15,903 bases of DNA from CAXDRM01 sp963991775 (lineage in GTDB: Bacteria > Pseudomonadota > Alphaproteobacteria > Rickettsiales > JABIRX01), in contig CAXDRM010000025.1 in assembly GCA_963991775.1 (NCBI GenBank), positions 1 to 15,903 of the forward strand, read 5' to 3'. Shown here one piece after another: positions 7,134-15,828 of the stretch. The position numbers and the translations under genes are program-made. The notes beneath the pieces were generated by a model that had not been told where the DNA came from, did no database searches, and saw nothing but the letters and a program-made list of their open reading frames with translations. How positions within the stretch are numbered: the first letter of the stretch is position 1; each line of letters opens with the position of its first letter.

Positions 7134-10100
7134 ATGACAACTGGACCTACACAAGCAACTTTTAATTTTACTAACGAAAAAGCAAGTTTTGATTTTGATG
7201 CTATTAAAATCTCAATTGCTAGTTCAGAGCAAATTAGATCTTGGTCATATGGTGAAGTTAAAAAACCTGAAACCATCAATTACAGAACTTTCAAGCCTGA
7301 ACGTGATGGTTTATTCTGCGCAAGAATCTTTGGTCCAGTAAAAGATTATGAATGTCTGTGCGGTAAATATAAAAGAATCAAATATAAAGGTATTATTTGT
7401 GAAAAATGTGGTGTTGAAGTTACTACTTCTAAAGTAAGAAGAGACCGCATGGGCCATATTGAGCTTGCAGCTCCTGTAGCGCATATTTGGTTTTTAAAAT
7501 CATTGCCATCAAGAATCACTACTTTGCTAGATGTAACTTTAAAAGAAATTGAGAAAGTTCTTTATTTTGAAGCTTACATTGTTACTGAACCTGGTATTAC
7601 TGATTTAAAATATGGTCAAACGCTAAATGAAGAGCAATATGAAGCAGCTCTTGAGCAATTTGGAGAATCATCTTTTGAAGTTGGTATTGGTGCTGAAGCA
7701 ATCAAAAAAATGCTTAGTGAAATTGACCTTGAAAAAGATCAAAAAGAGCTAAGAAAACAATTAGTAGAAGAAACTTCTGAAGCTAAAAAGAAAAAAGTTA
7801 TTAAAAGACTTAAATTAGTTGAGTCATTCTTAGATTCTGGCAATAAACCAGAATGGATGGTTATGGATGTAATTCCTGTAATTCCACCTGAGATTAGACC
7901 TCTAGTAATGTTAGATGGTGGAAGATTTGCTGCATCTGACTTAAATGAACTATACAGAAGAGTTATTAACAGAAATAACCGTCTAAAAAGATTAATGGAG
8001 TTAAAAGCTCCAGAGATCATCGTGCGTAATGAAAAAAGAATGTTACAAGAATCTTGTGATGCTCTTTTTGATAATGGTAGAAGAGCAAGATCTCTTAAAA
8101 ATTCTAGTAAACGTCCATTTAAATCACTTACTGACATGCTTAAAGGTAAGCAAGGTCGTTTCAGACAAAACTTACTAGGTAAAAGAGTAGATTATTCTGG
8201 TAGATCAGTAATTGTGGTTGGTCCAGAGCTTAAACTACATCAATGTGGTTTACCTAAAAAAATGGCTTTAGAATTATTTAAACCTTTCATCTATGCTAAG
8301 ATGGAACTTTACGGTATAACTAATTCGATCAAAGCTGCAAAAAAATATGTAGAAACTGAAGCTTCTGAAGTATGGGATATTCTTGATGAAGTAATTAGAG
8401 AGCATCCGGTAATGTTGAACCGTGCACCAACTCTACATAGATTAGGTATCCAAGCATTTGAACCTGTATTGGTTGAAGGTAAAGCAATTCAATTGCATCC
8501 ATTAGTTTGTGCGGCTTTTAATGCAGATTTTGACGGTGATCAAATGGCAGTACATGTACCGATTTCTCTTGAAGCGCAAATTGAAGCACGTGTTTTAATG
8601 ATGTCTACCAATAACATCTTAAGCCCTGCAAATGGTAAGCCAATTATTGTACCATCACAAGATATAGTCCTTGGACTTTACTATATGTCTTTAGAATTTG
8701 ATGGTGCTTTAGGCGAGGGTAAAATCTTCTCTGATGCAGATGAGATTGAGCATGCTTTACTCGAAGAAGTTATAACTCTTCATAGTAAAATTAAATATCG
8801 CTTTAATAACCAAATTCATGAAACTACAGCAGGTAGAGCATTGATTGCTACTTTAATACCTGATGGTGAAGCCATTGATTTTGCTGCGATTAATAAAGTG
8901 ATGACTAAAAAAGAAATTAGTAACCTAATCGATCTAGTTTATCGTGTTTGTGGTCAAAAACATTCAGTGATTTTCTGTGATCGTTTAATGGCTTTAGGTT
9001 ACAGACATGCAACTAAATCAGCGATTTCTTTTGGTAAAGATGATATGTTGATTCCTGGTAGTAAAGAAAAACATATTGATGATACTCTTACAGAAGTTAA
9101 AGAGTTTGAAAGACAATATGCTGAAGGTTTGATTACTTCTGGTGAAAAATACAATAAAGTAATCGACGCATGGTCACTTTGTACAGATCGCGTTGCTGAG
9201 GACATGATGAAGAGTATATCTAATAATCATGTAGATAAGGATGGTAACAAAAATGACAATGTTAACTCTATCTATATGATGGCGCATTCAGGTGCAAGAG
9301 GTTCAGCTTCACAAATTAAACAGCTTGCTGGTATGCGTGGTTTGATGGCTAAACCAAGTGGTGAAATTATCGAAACTCCAATTACAGCAAACTTTAAAGA
9401 AGGTTTGACAGTCCTTGAATATTTTAACTCTGCCCATGGTGCCAGAAAAGGTCTAGCGGATACTGCACTTAAAACTGCAAATTCAGGTTACTTAACTAGA
9501 AGATTAGTTGATGTATCTCAAGATTGTGTAGTTAATGAGCATGATTGTGGTACTGATCAATCAATTACAGTTAAAGCTGAAATTGAAGGTATTAATATAG
9601 TAGTTCCTCTATCAGAAAAAGTTCTTGGTAGAGTATCAGCACAAGATTTAAAAAATCCAAAAACCAAAGAAATCATCGTAGCTAAAAATCAGCTTATCAC
9701 AGAAGAAATAGCTGAAAATATTGATAAATATGGTTTTGATTCACTGCAAGTTCGTTCGGTTCTTACTTGTGAATCTGAATTTGGTGTTTGTGCTAATTGT
9801 TATGGTAGAGACCTTGCAACAGGTGACTTAGTAAATATTGGTGAAGCAGTAGGTGTTATTGCAGCTCAATCAATTGGTGAGCCAGGTACACAGCTTACTA
9901 TGAGAACTTTCCATATTGGTGGTGCAGCGCAAAGAGGTGCTGAAAGATCAAGTATTGATTCACCTGCCGATGCAACTATTAAGTTAGAAGGTGCTAATTT
10001 AGTTATTGATAGTCAAAAACGTAAAGTGGTACTTAATCGTTCGGCTTTTGTTTCACTTATTGATAAAAATGGTGTGCAGCTTGCTAAACATAAATTACCT

Positions 10101-11363
10101 TTTGGTTCACGTTTAAAAGCTGTAGATGGCGATAAAGTGAAAAGAGGTGATCGTATTGCTGAATGGGATCCATATAATATTCCGATTATTTCAGAAGTAT
10201 CTGGTAAGATTAAATATAGAGATTTAATCGAGGGTGTATCTTTTAAAGAAGAATCTGATATGGCAACGGGAGTATCAACTAAGGTTGTTACTGATTGGAA
10301 GTTAAATAGTAAAGGTTCAGATTTAGTGCCTCGTATCGTGATTCACGATGATAAAGGCGAAGTTAAAAAGCTTAAAGCTGGTATTGACGCAAGATATTTC
10401 CTATTCATTAATGCGGTATTAAATGTTAATGATGGCGATGAAATTCATGCTGGTGATGTTGTAGCAAGAATTCCAAAAGCATCATCAAAAATTTCTGATA
10501 TTACTGGTGGTCTACCAAGAGTAGCAGAATTATTTGAGGCTAGAAAACCTAAAGATTTTGCGATCATCAGTGAAATTTCTGGTACAGTGATTTTTGGTAA
10601 AGACTATAAATCAAAAAGACGTATCGTAATTAAATCTGATCAAGAAGATATTGCTGATGCAGAATATCTAGTACCTAAAGGTAAACATATTGCTGTGAAT
10701 GAAGGTGATTATGTTTCTAAAGGTGACTTATTGATGGATGGTAATCCAGTGCCTCATGATATTTTAGGTGTTTTAGGAGTTGAAGCTTTAGCTGATTATA
10801 TTGTATCTGAAGTACAGAAAGTATATCGCTTACAGGGTGTAAAAATTGATGATAAGCATATTGAAACTGTTCTTTTACAAATGCTTAAAAAAGTTGAAGT
10901 CATTGATTCAGGTGAAACTACTTTGATTCCTGGTGAAATCTTAAGCAAAGAAGAATTTAATGAAGTTAATAAAAGAGCTAAAAAAGAAGGTTATAAAGAA
11001 GCTTCTGCTAAAGCAATCTTACAAGGTATTACTAAAGCAGCTCTTCAAACTAACTCATTTATTTCAGCAGCTTCATTCCAAGAAACTACTAAAGTATTAA
11101 CTGAAGCAGCAGTTTGTGGTAAGAAAGATTATCTACGCGGTTTGAAAGAAAGCGTTATTGTGGGTAATTTGATTCCTGCTGGAACTGGTCACTATATTGC
11201 TAAAGTTAAGAAGGAAGCTCAAGCTAGGGATACTGAATTGCTTGAAAAAAGAGCAAAAGAGCAACCTGCAGTTAATAGCAACGAATCTGCTCCTGTAGTA
11301 GAACAAGTTGCTACAGAAGATAAGCCAGCTGAAGCTCAAGAGGATAATTCGCAAACTGCATAA
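7134..11363 (+). CDS. rpoC: DNA-directed RNA polymerase subunit beta'
   Basis: This 1409-residue beta' subunit is complete and single-frame. The N-terminal zinc ribbon uses C74, C76, C89 and C92. The active-site motif NADFDGD (463-469) supplies the magnesium-binding aspartates D465, D467 and D469. The second zinc site is C805, C879, C886 and C889, with the same spacing as in E. coli. The trigger-loop region carries GEPGTQLTMRTFHIGG. The last 36 or so residues (1374-1409) form a low-complexity tail rich in A, E, Q, S and P and are probably disordered. AGAGGA at 7125-7130 lies just before the ATG. purD starts 3 nt after the stop, so rpoC may not be the last gene of its operon. Confidence 0.99.
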   Translation: MTTGPTQATFNFTNEKASFDFDAIKISIASSEQIRSWSYGEVKKPETINYRTFKPERDGLFCARIFGPVKDYECLCGKYKRIKYKGIICEKCGVEVTTSKVRRDRMGHIELAAPVAHIWFLKSLPSRITTLLDVTLKEIEKVLYFEAYIVTEPGITDLKYGQTLNEEQYEAALEQFGESSFEVGIGAEAIKKMLSEIDLEKDQKELRKQLVEETSEAKKKKVIKRLKLVESFLDSGNKPEWMVMDVIPVIPPEIRPLVMLDGGRFAASDLNELYRRVINRNNRLKRLMELKAPEIIVRNEKRMLQESCDALFDNGRRARSLKNSSKRPFKSLTDMLKGKQGRFRQNLLGKRVDYSGRSVIVVGPELKLHQCGLPKKMALELFKPFIYAKMELYGITNSIKAAKKYVETEASEVWDILDEVIREHPVMLNRAPTLHRLGIQAFEPVLVEGKAIQLHPLVCAAFNADFDGDQMAVHVPISLEAQIEARVLMMSTNNILSPANGKPIIVPSQDIVLGLYYMSLEFDGALGEGKIFSDADEIEHALLEEVITLHSKIKYRFNNQIHETTAGRALIATLIPDGEAIDFAAINKVMTKKEISNLIDLVYRVCGQKHSVIFCDRLMALGYRHATKSAISFGKDDMLIPGSKEKHIDDTLTEVKEFERQYAEGLITSGEKYNKVIDAWSLCTDRVAEDMMKSISNNHVDKDGNKNDNVNSIYMMAHSGARGSASQIKQLAGMRGLMAKPSGEIIETPITANFKEGLTVLEYFNSAHGARKGLADTALKTANSGYLTRRLVDVSQDCVVNEHDCGTDQSITVKAEIEGINIVVPLSEKVLGRVSAQDLKNPKTKEIIVAKNQLITEEIAENIDKYGFDSLQVRSVLTCESEFGVCANCYGRDLATGDLVNIGEAVGVIAAQSIGEPGTQLTMRTFHIGGAAQRGAERSSIDSPADATIKLEGANLVIDSQKRKVVLNRSAFVSLIDKNGVQLAKHKLPFGSRLKAVDGDKVKRGDRIAEWDPYNIPIISEVSGKIKYRDLIEGVSFKEESDMATGVSTKVVTDWKLNSKGSDLVPRIVIHDDKGEVKKLKAGIDARYFLFINAVLNVNDGDEIHAGDVVARIPKASSKISDITGGLPRVAELFEARKPKDFAIISEISGTVIFGKDYKSKRRIVIKSDQEDIADAEYLVPKGKHIAVNEGDYVSKGDLLMDGNPVPHDILGVLGVEALADYIVSEVQKVYRLQGVKIDDKHIETVLLQMLKKVEVIDSGETTLIPGEILSKEEFNEVNKRAKKEGYKEASAKAILQGITKAALQTNSFISAASFQETTKVLTEAAVCGKKDYLRGLKESVIVGNLIPAGTGHYIAKVKKEAQARDTELLEKRAKEQPAVNSNESAPVVEQVATEDKPAEAQEDNSQTA

Positions 11364-11366
11364 ATA

Positions 11367-12635
11367 ATGAAAGTTTTAGTTCTAGGAAGTGGAGGCAGAG
11401 AGCATGCTATAGCTTGGCAGATTAGCAAATCTCCACTTTTAGAGCAGCTTTATGCAATTCCTGGTAATCCTGGTCTAGCAGAAATAGCAGAGTGCCAAGC
11501 AATTAAATTAGATGATTTTCCAGCTATCGCAGATTTTTGTATTACGCAAAAAATTGATTTAGTTATTGTTGGTCCAGAGCAGCCATTAGCAGATGGCATT
11601 GTCGAGTTTCTAGAAGAACGACAAATTAAAGTTTTGGGCTGTAATAGCTATGCGGCTCAGCTTGAGTCATCAAAAGCATTTACTAAAGAAATTTGTGCTA
11701 AGCGTCAAATTAAAACAGCTGCTTATCAAATATTTGCAGCAGAGCAGCCAGCTTTAGACTATATTGCCAAGCAACAAAAATTTCCTCAAGTTATTAAAGC
11801 AGATGGTTTAGCTGCAGGTAAAGGTGTAATTATCGCAGAGACTTTAGCAGAAGCACAAGCTGCAATTAAAGATATTTTTGCTGGTAAATTTGGACAAATG
11901 TCCAAAATAGTTATAGAAGAATTTTTAACTGGAATTGAAGCGAGCTTTTTTGTGCTTGCTGATGGTTTAGATTATAAAATTTTATCTTCAGCAGGAGATC
12001 ATAAAAGAATAGGTGAGGGTGATACAGGCCCTAATACTGGTGGTATGGGTACTTATTCACCAAGCCCTTATATTACTGAATCATTAGTTGCAGAAATTTG
12101 TCGTGATACAATCGAGCCTACTTTAGCAGAGCTAGCTGAGCAGGGTAAACCATTTCGTGGCATTTTATTTGCTGGTTTGATGATTACTGAGCAGCAAGAA
12201 CCTTATTTAATTGAATATAATATTCGTTTTGGGGATCCAGAAACTCAAAGTATTTTAGCGCGTTTAGAATCAGATTTTTTAAGTTTGGCTTTAGCAGCAG
12301 TAAATGGTAATTTGGCTGAAGAGGAAGTTAGATTTTCTGAGCAAAAAGCAGTTACTTTAGTATTATCAGCTAAAGGTTATCCGGAAAGCTATGAGAAAGG
12401 TACTAAGATTGATTTAGGCAAATTAGCTCATCTTAAAAATCTGCATATTTTTCATGCTGGCACAGCGTTAAAAGATAAGCAGCTGGTTGCAAATGGCGGT
12501 AGAGTACTTAACTTAACGGCAATAGGAGATAATTTTCAAGCATGTCTTGATACAGTTTATGAAGCGGCTGAATTGGTTGATTGGTCTGATAAATATTATC
12601 GCCGCGACATAGCCCATCAAATTACTTCAAGTTAA
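11367..12635 (+). CDS. purD: Phosphoribosylamine-glycine ligase (GAR synthetase)
   Basis: PurD joins glycine to 5-phosphoribosylamine using ATP, the second step of de novo purine synthesis, in the cytoplasm. The 422-residue length fits a stand-alone bacterial PurD (about 425-430). The N-terminal domain has VLGSGGREHA (5-14) and the PGNPG turn (32-36). The ATP-grasp part has KADGLAAGKGV (144-154), EEFLTGIEAS (184-193), AGDHKR (209-214), GPNTGGMG (221-228) and the metal/ATP-binding EYNIRFGDPETQ (283-294). All expected signature motifs are present. The ATG is 3 nt after the rpoC stop; the nearest SD-like AGGA (11341-11344) is 22 nt away, so translational coupling to rpoC is likely. Attachment of purD to rpoBC is unusual. 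A convergent gene follows after 81 nt. Confidence 0.98.
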   Translation: MKVLVLGSGGREHAIAWQISKSPLLEQLYAIPGNPGLAEIAECQAIKLDDFPAIADFCITQKIDLVIVGPEQPLADGIVEFLEERQIKVLGCNSYAAQLESSKAFTKEICAKRQIKTAAYQIFAAEQPALDYIAKQQKFPQVIKADGLAAGKGVIIAETLAEAQAAIKDIFAGKFGQMSKIVIEEFLTGIEASFFVLADGLDYKILSSAGDHKRIGEGDTGPNTGGMGTYSPSPYITESLVAEICRDTIEPTLAELAEQGKPFRGILFAGLMITEQQEPYLIEYNIRFGDPETQSILARLESDFLSLALAAVNGNLAEEEVRFSEQKAVTLVLSAKGYPESYEKGTKIDLGKLAHLKNLHIFHAGTALKDKQLVANGGRVLNLTAIGDNFQACLDTVYEAAELVDWSDKYYRRDIAHQITSS

Positions 12636-12639
12636 ATTT

Positions 12640-12689
12640 CCAGCTCGGACCAACCCTAAAATGGTTGTTTTCCCAAGCTTAGTGCTGGG
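12640..12689 (+). other. Structured 3' region of the purD transcript with competing hairpins
   Basis: Two pairings share the same right arm. CCAGC (12640-12644) can pair with GCTGG (12684-12688), enclosing the small purD hairpin. Alternatively CCC-AGC (12672-12674, 12676-12678, with a bulged A) can pair with GCT-GGG (12684-12689) around loop TTAGT. This is a G/C-richer patch in an AT-rich spacer. It could protect the 3' ends of convergent mRNAs or be a degraded palindromic repeat. No reading frame of interest is present. Confidence 0.3.
12651..12671 (+). terminator. Weak rho-independent terminator candidate after purD
   Basis: CAACC (12651-12655) pairs with GGTTG (12663-12667) around a 7-nt loop, followed by TTTT (12668-12671). 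The stem is only 5 bp and the U run is short, so termination would be inefficient. Its place 15 nt after the purD stop and before a convergent gene fits a terminator. No equally good structure with a following U run is seen on the minus strand. Confidence 0.35.
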
Positions 12690-12716
12690 TAGAGAGCGTT
12701 AAGAAAGATAAAAATG

Positions 12717-13478
12717 TTACAATTGCTGAGAAATGTCGTAAGAAATACTGCATTGTATAGATTCTGTGTCGGTAAAATCATATGTGGCAGGTGAGGCTGT
12801 AACATTTACACAATAGCCTGTATTATCAGTAGCATTAGCATTGTCGTTACCCGCGCCAAATTTGCCAGTAAAAGGTAAGCCATCATCAATTTTATAATCC
12901 ATTTTATAAGCATCATCGGTTGAAAAAATTGCAGTTAACACATGTGAATTGCTTGAGTTAAAACCAGCGCCAAAACGTAAAGTAATATTTTTATTGCTGC
13001 TAATATCATTACGGTTAGTAGTAGTTTGATTAATCCGCGTAAAGCTTGTAACTAAAAAACCTGCATGTGCACTAAAATGCTGCGATTTAATATATGATTT
13101 ATACGTGTCAGTATTTTCTTCTGTAGAAGGTATCGCGCTTTCAATTAAACCTGCAGATTTTAAATGATGACCTGCCATTACTACCTCACTAGAAGTGCCA
13201 GCCGAATTGGCTAAATGATCAATTTTACCATCACCATCACCATCTAAGCTACCGCCCCAAAATTTTGAGGCCTTAGTAAAATCTCCAGGATAAGCCTCGT
13301 AAGTTTGCTTGAAATTAATGATGGCATTATCAATGGATTTTATTTCTGTAAGTAATGCATTTAACTTGCTAGTATGCAAAAGATTTTTGCCAGTTGCTAC
13401 TGCAACTAAAAGCAAGCCAATCACAAATACAGTCATGGCTAATTCTAACAGTGAGAAAGCTTTTTTAAAGTTTAGCAT
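12717..13478 (-). CDS. Prepilin-like protein with class III signal peptide (type IV pilin / type II secretion pseudopilin-like)
   Basis: The 253-residue product begins with a 7-residue basic leader (MLNFKKA) followed by FSLLELAM. F8 would be residue +1 after prepilin-peptidase cleavage and E12 the conserved Glu+5. A hydrophobic helix runs to about residue 28. This is the N-terminal methylation motif of pilins and pseudopilins. The rest is a predicted exported globular domain with YPGDF (63-67), a perfect D-x-D-x-D-G-x-I-D calcium-type loop at 79-87, a KIDDGLP segment (196-202), and two cysteines, C223 and C243, that could form a C-terminal disulfide. The ATG lies 14 nt inside the dxs 3' end, has no clear Shine-Dalgarno sequence, and is probably coupled to dxs. 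No other pilus or secretion gene is nearby. The exact subfamily and function are unknown to me. Confidence 0.8.
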   Translation of the reverse strand: MLNFKKAFSLLELAMTVFVIGLLLVAVATGKNLLHTSKLNALLTEIKSIDNAIINFKQTYEAYPGDFTKASKFWGGSLDGDGDGKIDHLANSAGTSSEVVMAGHHLKSAGLIESAIPSTEENTDTYKSYIKSQHFSAHAGFLVTSFTRINQTTTNRNDISSNKNITLRFGAGFNSSNSHVLTAIFSTDDAYKMDYKIDDGLPFTGKFGAGNDNANATDNTGYCVNVTASPATYDFTDTESIQCSISYDISQQL

Positions 13479-15360
13479 TATGTAACTTTAATAGATGTTT
13501 ATAAATGTTTTTATGGTCAAGACCGGCCATTTGATACATTTCATCAGGTGCTGCTTGATCAATAAATTCATCAGGTAAAAATAAATTTTTTACTATAGTT
13601 TTTTGTGTCACATCATTAAGCAATTCATTTATTTGGGCGCTAAAACCTCCAATAGAACCTTCTTCAATAGTTAAAATTTTTGACTGAGTTTTTAATTGCT
13701 GCTTAATAGCTGTCTTATCAATAGGCTTGGCAAAACGTATATCAATAATTGTTGGAGAGAAGCCATATTTGGCTGCAAAATTTTCTGCAGCGATTCTTAC
13801 TTCAGCCAGTCTAGTACCTAAAGATAAAATTAAGATTTCTTTACCTTGAGTAATTAGACGAGATTTACCAATGGTAATTTTGCTCGCAGCTTTTAACTTT
13901 GCACCAGTGGCACTACCTCGTGGAAAGCGAAAGGCAATTGGCCCTGCATTATAGTTAAGAGCTGTATAAGTCATATTGATTAATTCTTGATCATCACTAG
14001 CAGCCATCACTACCATATTTGGCAGGCTACATAAATAGCTTAAATCGAAGCTGCCTGCATGAGTAGGGCCATCTGCTCCAACTAAGCCAGCTCGATCAAT
14101 AGCAAATTTTACCGGTAGATTTTGTACAGCAACATCATGTACTATTTGATCATAAGCACGTTGTAAGAAAGTAGAGTAAATTGCAACTACAGGGTTTAAA
14201 CCAGCTGCTGCTAATCCCGCTGCAAAAGTAACAGCATGTTGCTCTGCAATACCAACATCAAAAAAACGCTCTGGATAATGTTTAGCATATTCAGTTAGGC
14301 CAGTACCATCAGGCATTGCTGCTGTTATAGCCATGATATTTTTATCTTTTTTAGCTTGCTTGATTAACTCGCTAGCAAAAATTTTTGTATAGGTAGGAAT
14401 ATTGGAAGGAGATTTTTTTTGGGTGCCAGTTTTTACATCAAATTTTGCTACACCATGATATTTATCAGCTGATGCTGTAGCTGGATCATAACCATGACCT
14501 TTTTTAGTAACTACGTGAAGTAGGAAAGGTTTTTCATGTTCGATCTGTGCTATATTACCTAAAATCTCAACTAAGCTTTCTACATCATGCCCATCAATAG
14601 GGCCTAGATAATTAATACCCAGCTGCTCAAAAATATTATTACCACTAACACTATCTATCACAATTTCTTTAGCATGATTTTTGGCTGCTTTAACAGTATT
14701 TTGTACAATATTAGGCATTTTGCCTAAAAGATCTTTGGCAAAGTTTTTAATATTTAAATATGAGCTTGAAGAAGATAATTTAGCTAAATAAGTACTCAGT
14801 GCACCAGAAGGTTTAGCAATCGACATCTCATTATCATTTAAAATAATGATCAGGTTTTTATGTTTAGTTACACTAGCATTATTAAGCGCTTCATAAGCCA
14901 TGCCTGCACTCATTGCGCCATCACCAATGACTGCAATAGTTTTGTTATTTTGTTTTTGTTGAGCTGTAGCTACAGCAAAACCAAGCGCCGCAGAAATAGA
15001 AGTAGAGCTATGCCCGGCACCAAAAGGATCATATTTAGATTCTTTTCTTTTAGTAAAACCCGCCAAGCCATCTTTTTGACGAATGGTCAGCATTTTAGCT
15101 TTTCTACCAGTAATGATTTTATGGGGATAGGCTTGGTGGCCAACATCCCAAATTAAAACATCTTTAGGAGTGTTAAAAACATAATGTAGTGCAGTAGTTA
15201 GCTCGACAACACCTAAGCCAGCGCCTAAATGGCCACCAGTTTGTGAAACAATATTAATAGTTTCTTGGCGTAATTCTGCGCAAATTTCAGGCAGGTCAGA
15301 TTTATTGAATTTTTTTAAATCTTTGGGTGAATTAATTTTATCTAAAAATTTATAACTCAT
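13465..15360 (-). CDS. dxs: 1-deoxy-D-xylulose-5-phosphate synthase
   Basis: DXS condenses pyruvate and glyceraldehyde 3-phosphate, using thiamine diphosphate, in the first step of the MEP isoprenoid pathway; its product also feeds thiamine and pyridoxal synthesis. At 631 residues it is full length (E. coli 620). Visible motifs are TGGHLGAGLG with H44, WDVGHQAYPHKI (71-82), GHSSTSIS with H117, and the thiamine diphosphate motif GDG (146-148) to NDN (175-177). The pyrimidine-domain DVGIAEQHAVT has the catalytic Glu at 373; YSTFLQRAYDQ carries R401 and D404; H434 lies in DGPTHAG. All catalytic positions look intact. The ATG overlaps the trmL TGA as ATGA, and the end overlaps the prepilin-like gene, so the three genes form one coupled operon. 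Rickettsia lacks this pathway, which argues against that genus. Confidence 0.98.
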   Translation of the reverse strand: MSYKFLDKINSPKDLKKFNKSDLPEICAELRQETINIVSQTGGHLGAGLGVVELTTALHYVFNTPKDVLIWDVGHQAYPHKIITGRKAKMLTIRQKDGLAGFTKRKESKYDPFGAGHSSTSISAALGFAVATAQQKQNNKTIAVIGDGAMSAGMAYEALNNASVTKHKNLIIILNDNEMSIAKPSGALSTYLAKLSSSSSYLNIKNFAKDLLGKMPNIVQNTVKAAKNHAKEIVIDSVSGNNIFEQLGINYLGPIDGHDVESLVEILGNIAQIEHEKPFLLHVVTKKGHGYDPATASADKYHGVAKFDVKTGTQKKSPSNIPTYTKIFASELIKQAKKDKNIMAITAAMPDGTGLTEYAKHYPERFFDVGIAEQHAVTFAAGLAAAGLNPVVAIYSTFLQRAYDQIVHDVAVQNLPVKFAIDRAGLVGADGPTHAGSFDLSYLCSLPNMVVMAASDDQELINMTYTALNYNAGPIAFRFPRGSATGAKLKAASKITIGKSRLITQGKEILILSLGTRLAEVRIAAENFAAKYGFSPTIIDIRFAKPIDKTAIKQQLKTQSKILTIEEGSIGGFSAQINELLNDVTQKTIVKNLFLPDEFIDQAAPDEMYQMAGLDHKNIYKHLLKLHNAKL

Positions 15361-15821
15361 TTAAAGCTAAAGAATTTATTTTGTCTAAGCGCTTCTCCAA
15401 GAATTAATGCTATAGAAGTACTTAAGTTTAGTGATCTGCACTCACTATTTAAAGGAATTTTTAAATGATTGCTAATCTTTTCTCTAACTTCACGATTTAC
15501 CCCTGCAGATTCACTGCCAAAGAGTAAATAATCTCCTGGTTTAAAACTATGTTCATAGTAAGGCTGTTCTGTTTTAGTAGTAAGTAAACTAATGTTGCCC
15601 GGATTATTTTTAACGTAATCCAAAAATGCAGCAAAGCTTGTATGTCTTATGATTTCAACTTTATCCAAATAATCTAAGGCCGCTTGTTTGATTTTCTTAA
15701 CATCATACGGAAAGCCACACGGCTCAATAATATGCAATTTACATGAAAAGCAAGCAGATAATCTAATTGCAGCACCTACATTAAGTGCTATATCTGGTTG
15801 AAATAAAACTATATTAAACAT
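15357..15821 (-). CDS. trmL: tRNA (cytidine/uridine-34-2'-O)-methyltransferase TrmL
   Basis: This 154-residue SPOUT-family methyltransferase matches the small TrmL/YibK type, which 2'-O-methylates the wobble nucleotide of tRNA-Leu isoacceptors using S-adenosylmethionine. Motif 1 is near the N-terminus (LNVGAAIRL, residues 13-21, with N14 and R20). Motif 2 is FGSESAGVN (101-109). The knot-forming motif 3 is IPLNSECRSLNLSTS (122-136). The frame is open to 15863, but the extra 14 residues are not TrmL-like, whereas MFNIVLFQPDIALNVGA from 15821 is the expected family start; hence that ATG is chosen. No Shine-Dalgarno sequence is visible. The stop overlaps the dxs start. A related TrmH-family specificity cannot be fully excluded, but size and motifs favour TrmL. 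Confidence 0.92.
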   Translation of the reverse strand: MFNIVLFQPDIALNVGAAIRLSACFSCKLHIIEPCGFPYDVKKIKQAALDYLDKVEIIRHTSFAAFLDYVKNNPGNISLLTTKTEQPYYEHSFKPGDYLLFGSESAGVNREVREKISNHLKIPLNSECRSLNLSTSIALILGEALRQNKFFSFK

Positions 15822-15828
15822 AAAATAA

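Noticed and set aside
14860..15156. Plus-strand open frame of 98 codons opposite dxs
   Set aside because: It covers the conserved DXS thiamine diphosphate region on the other strand. It has no family resemblance or ribosome binding site, so it is a shadow frame.
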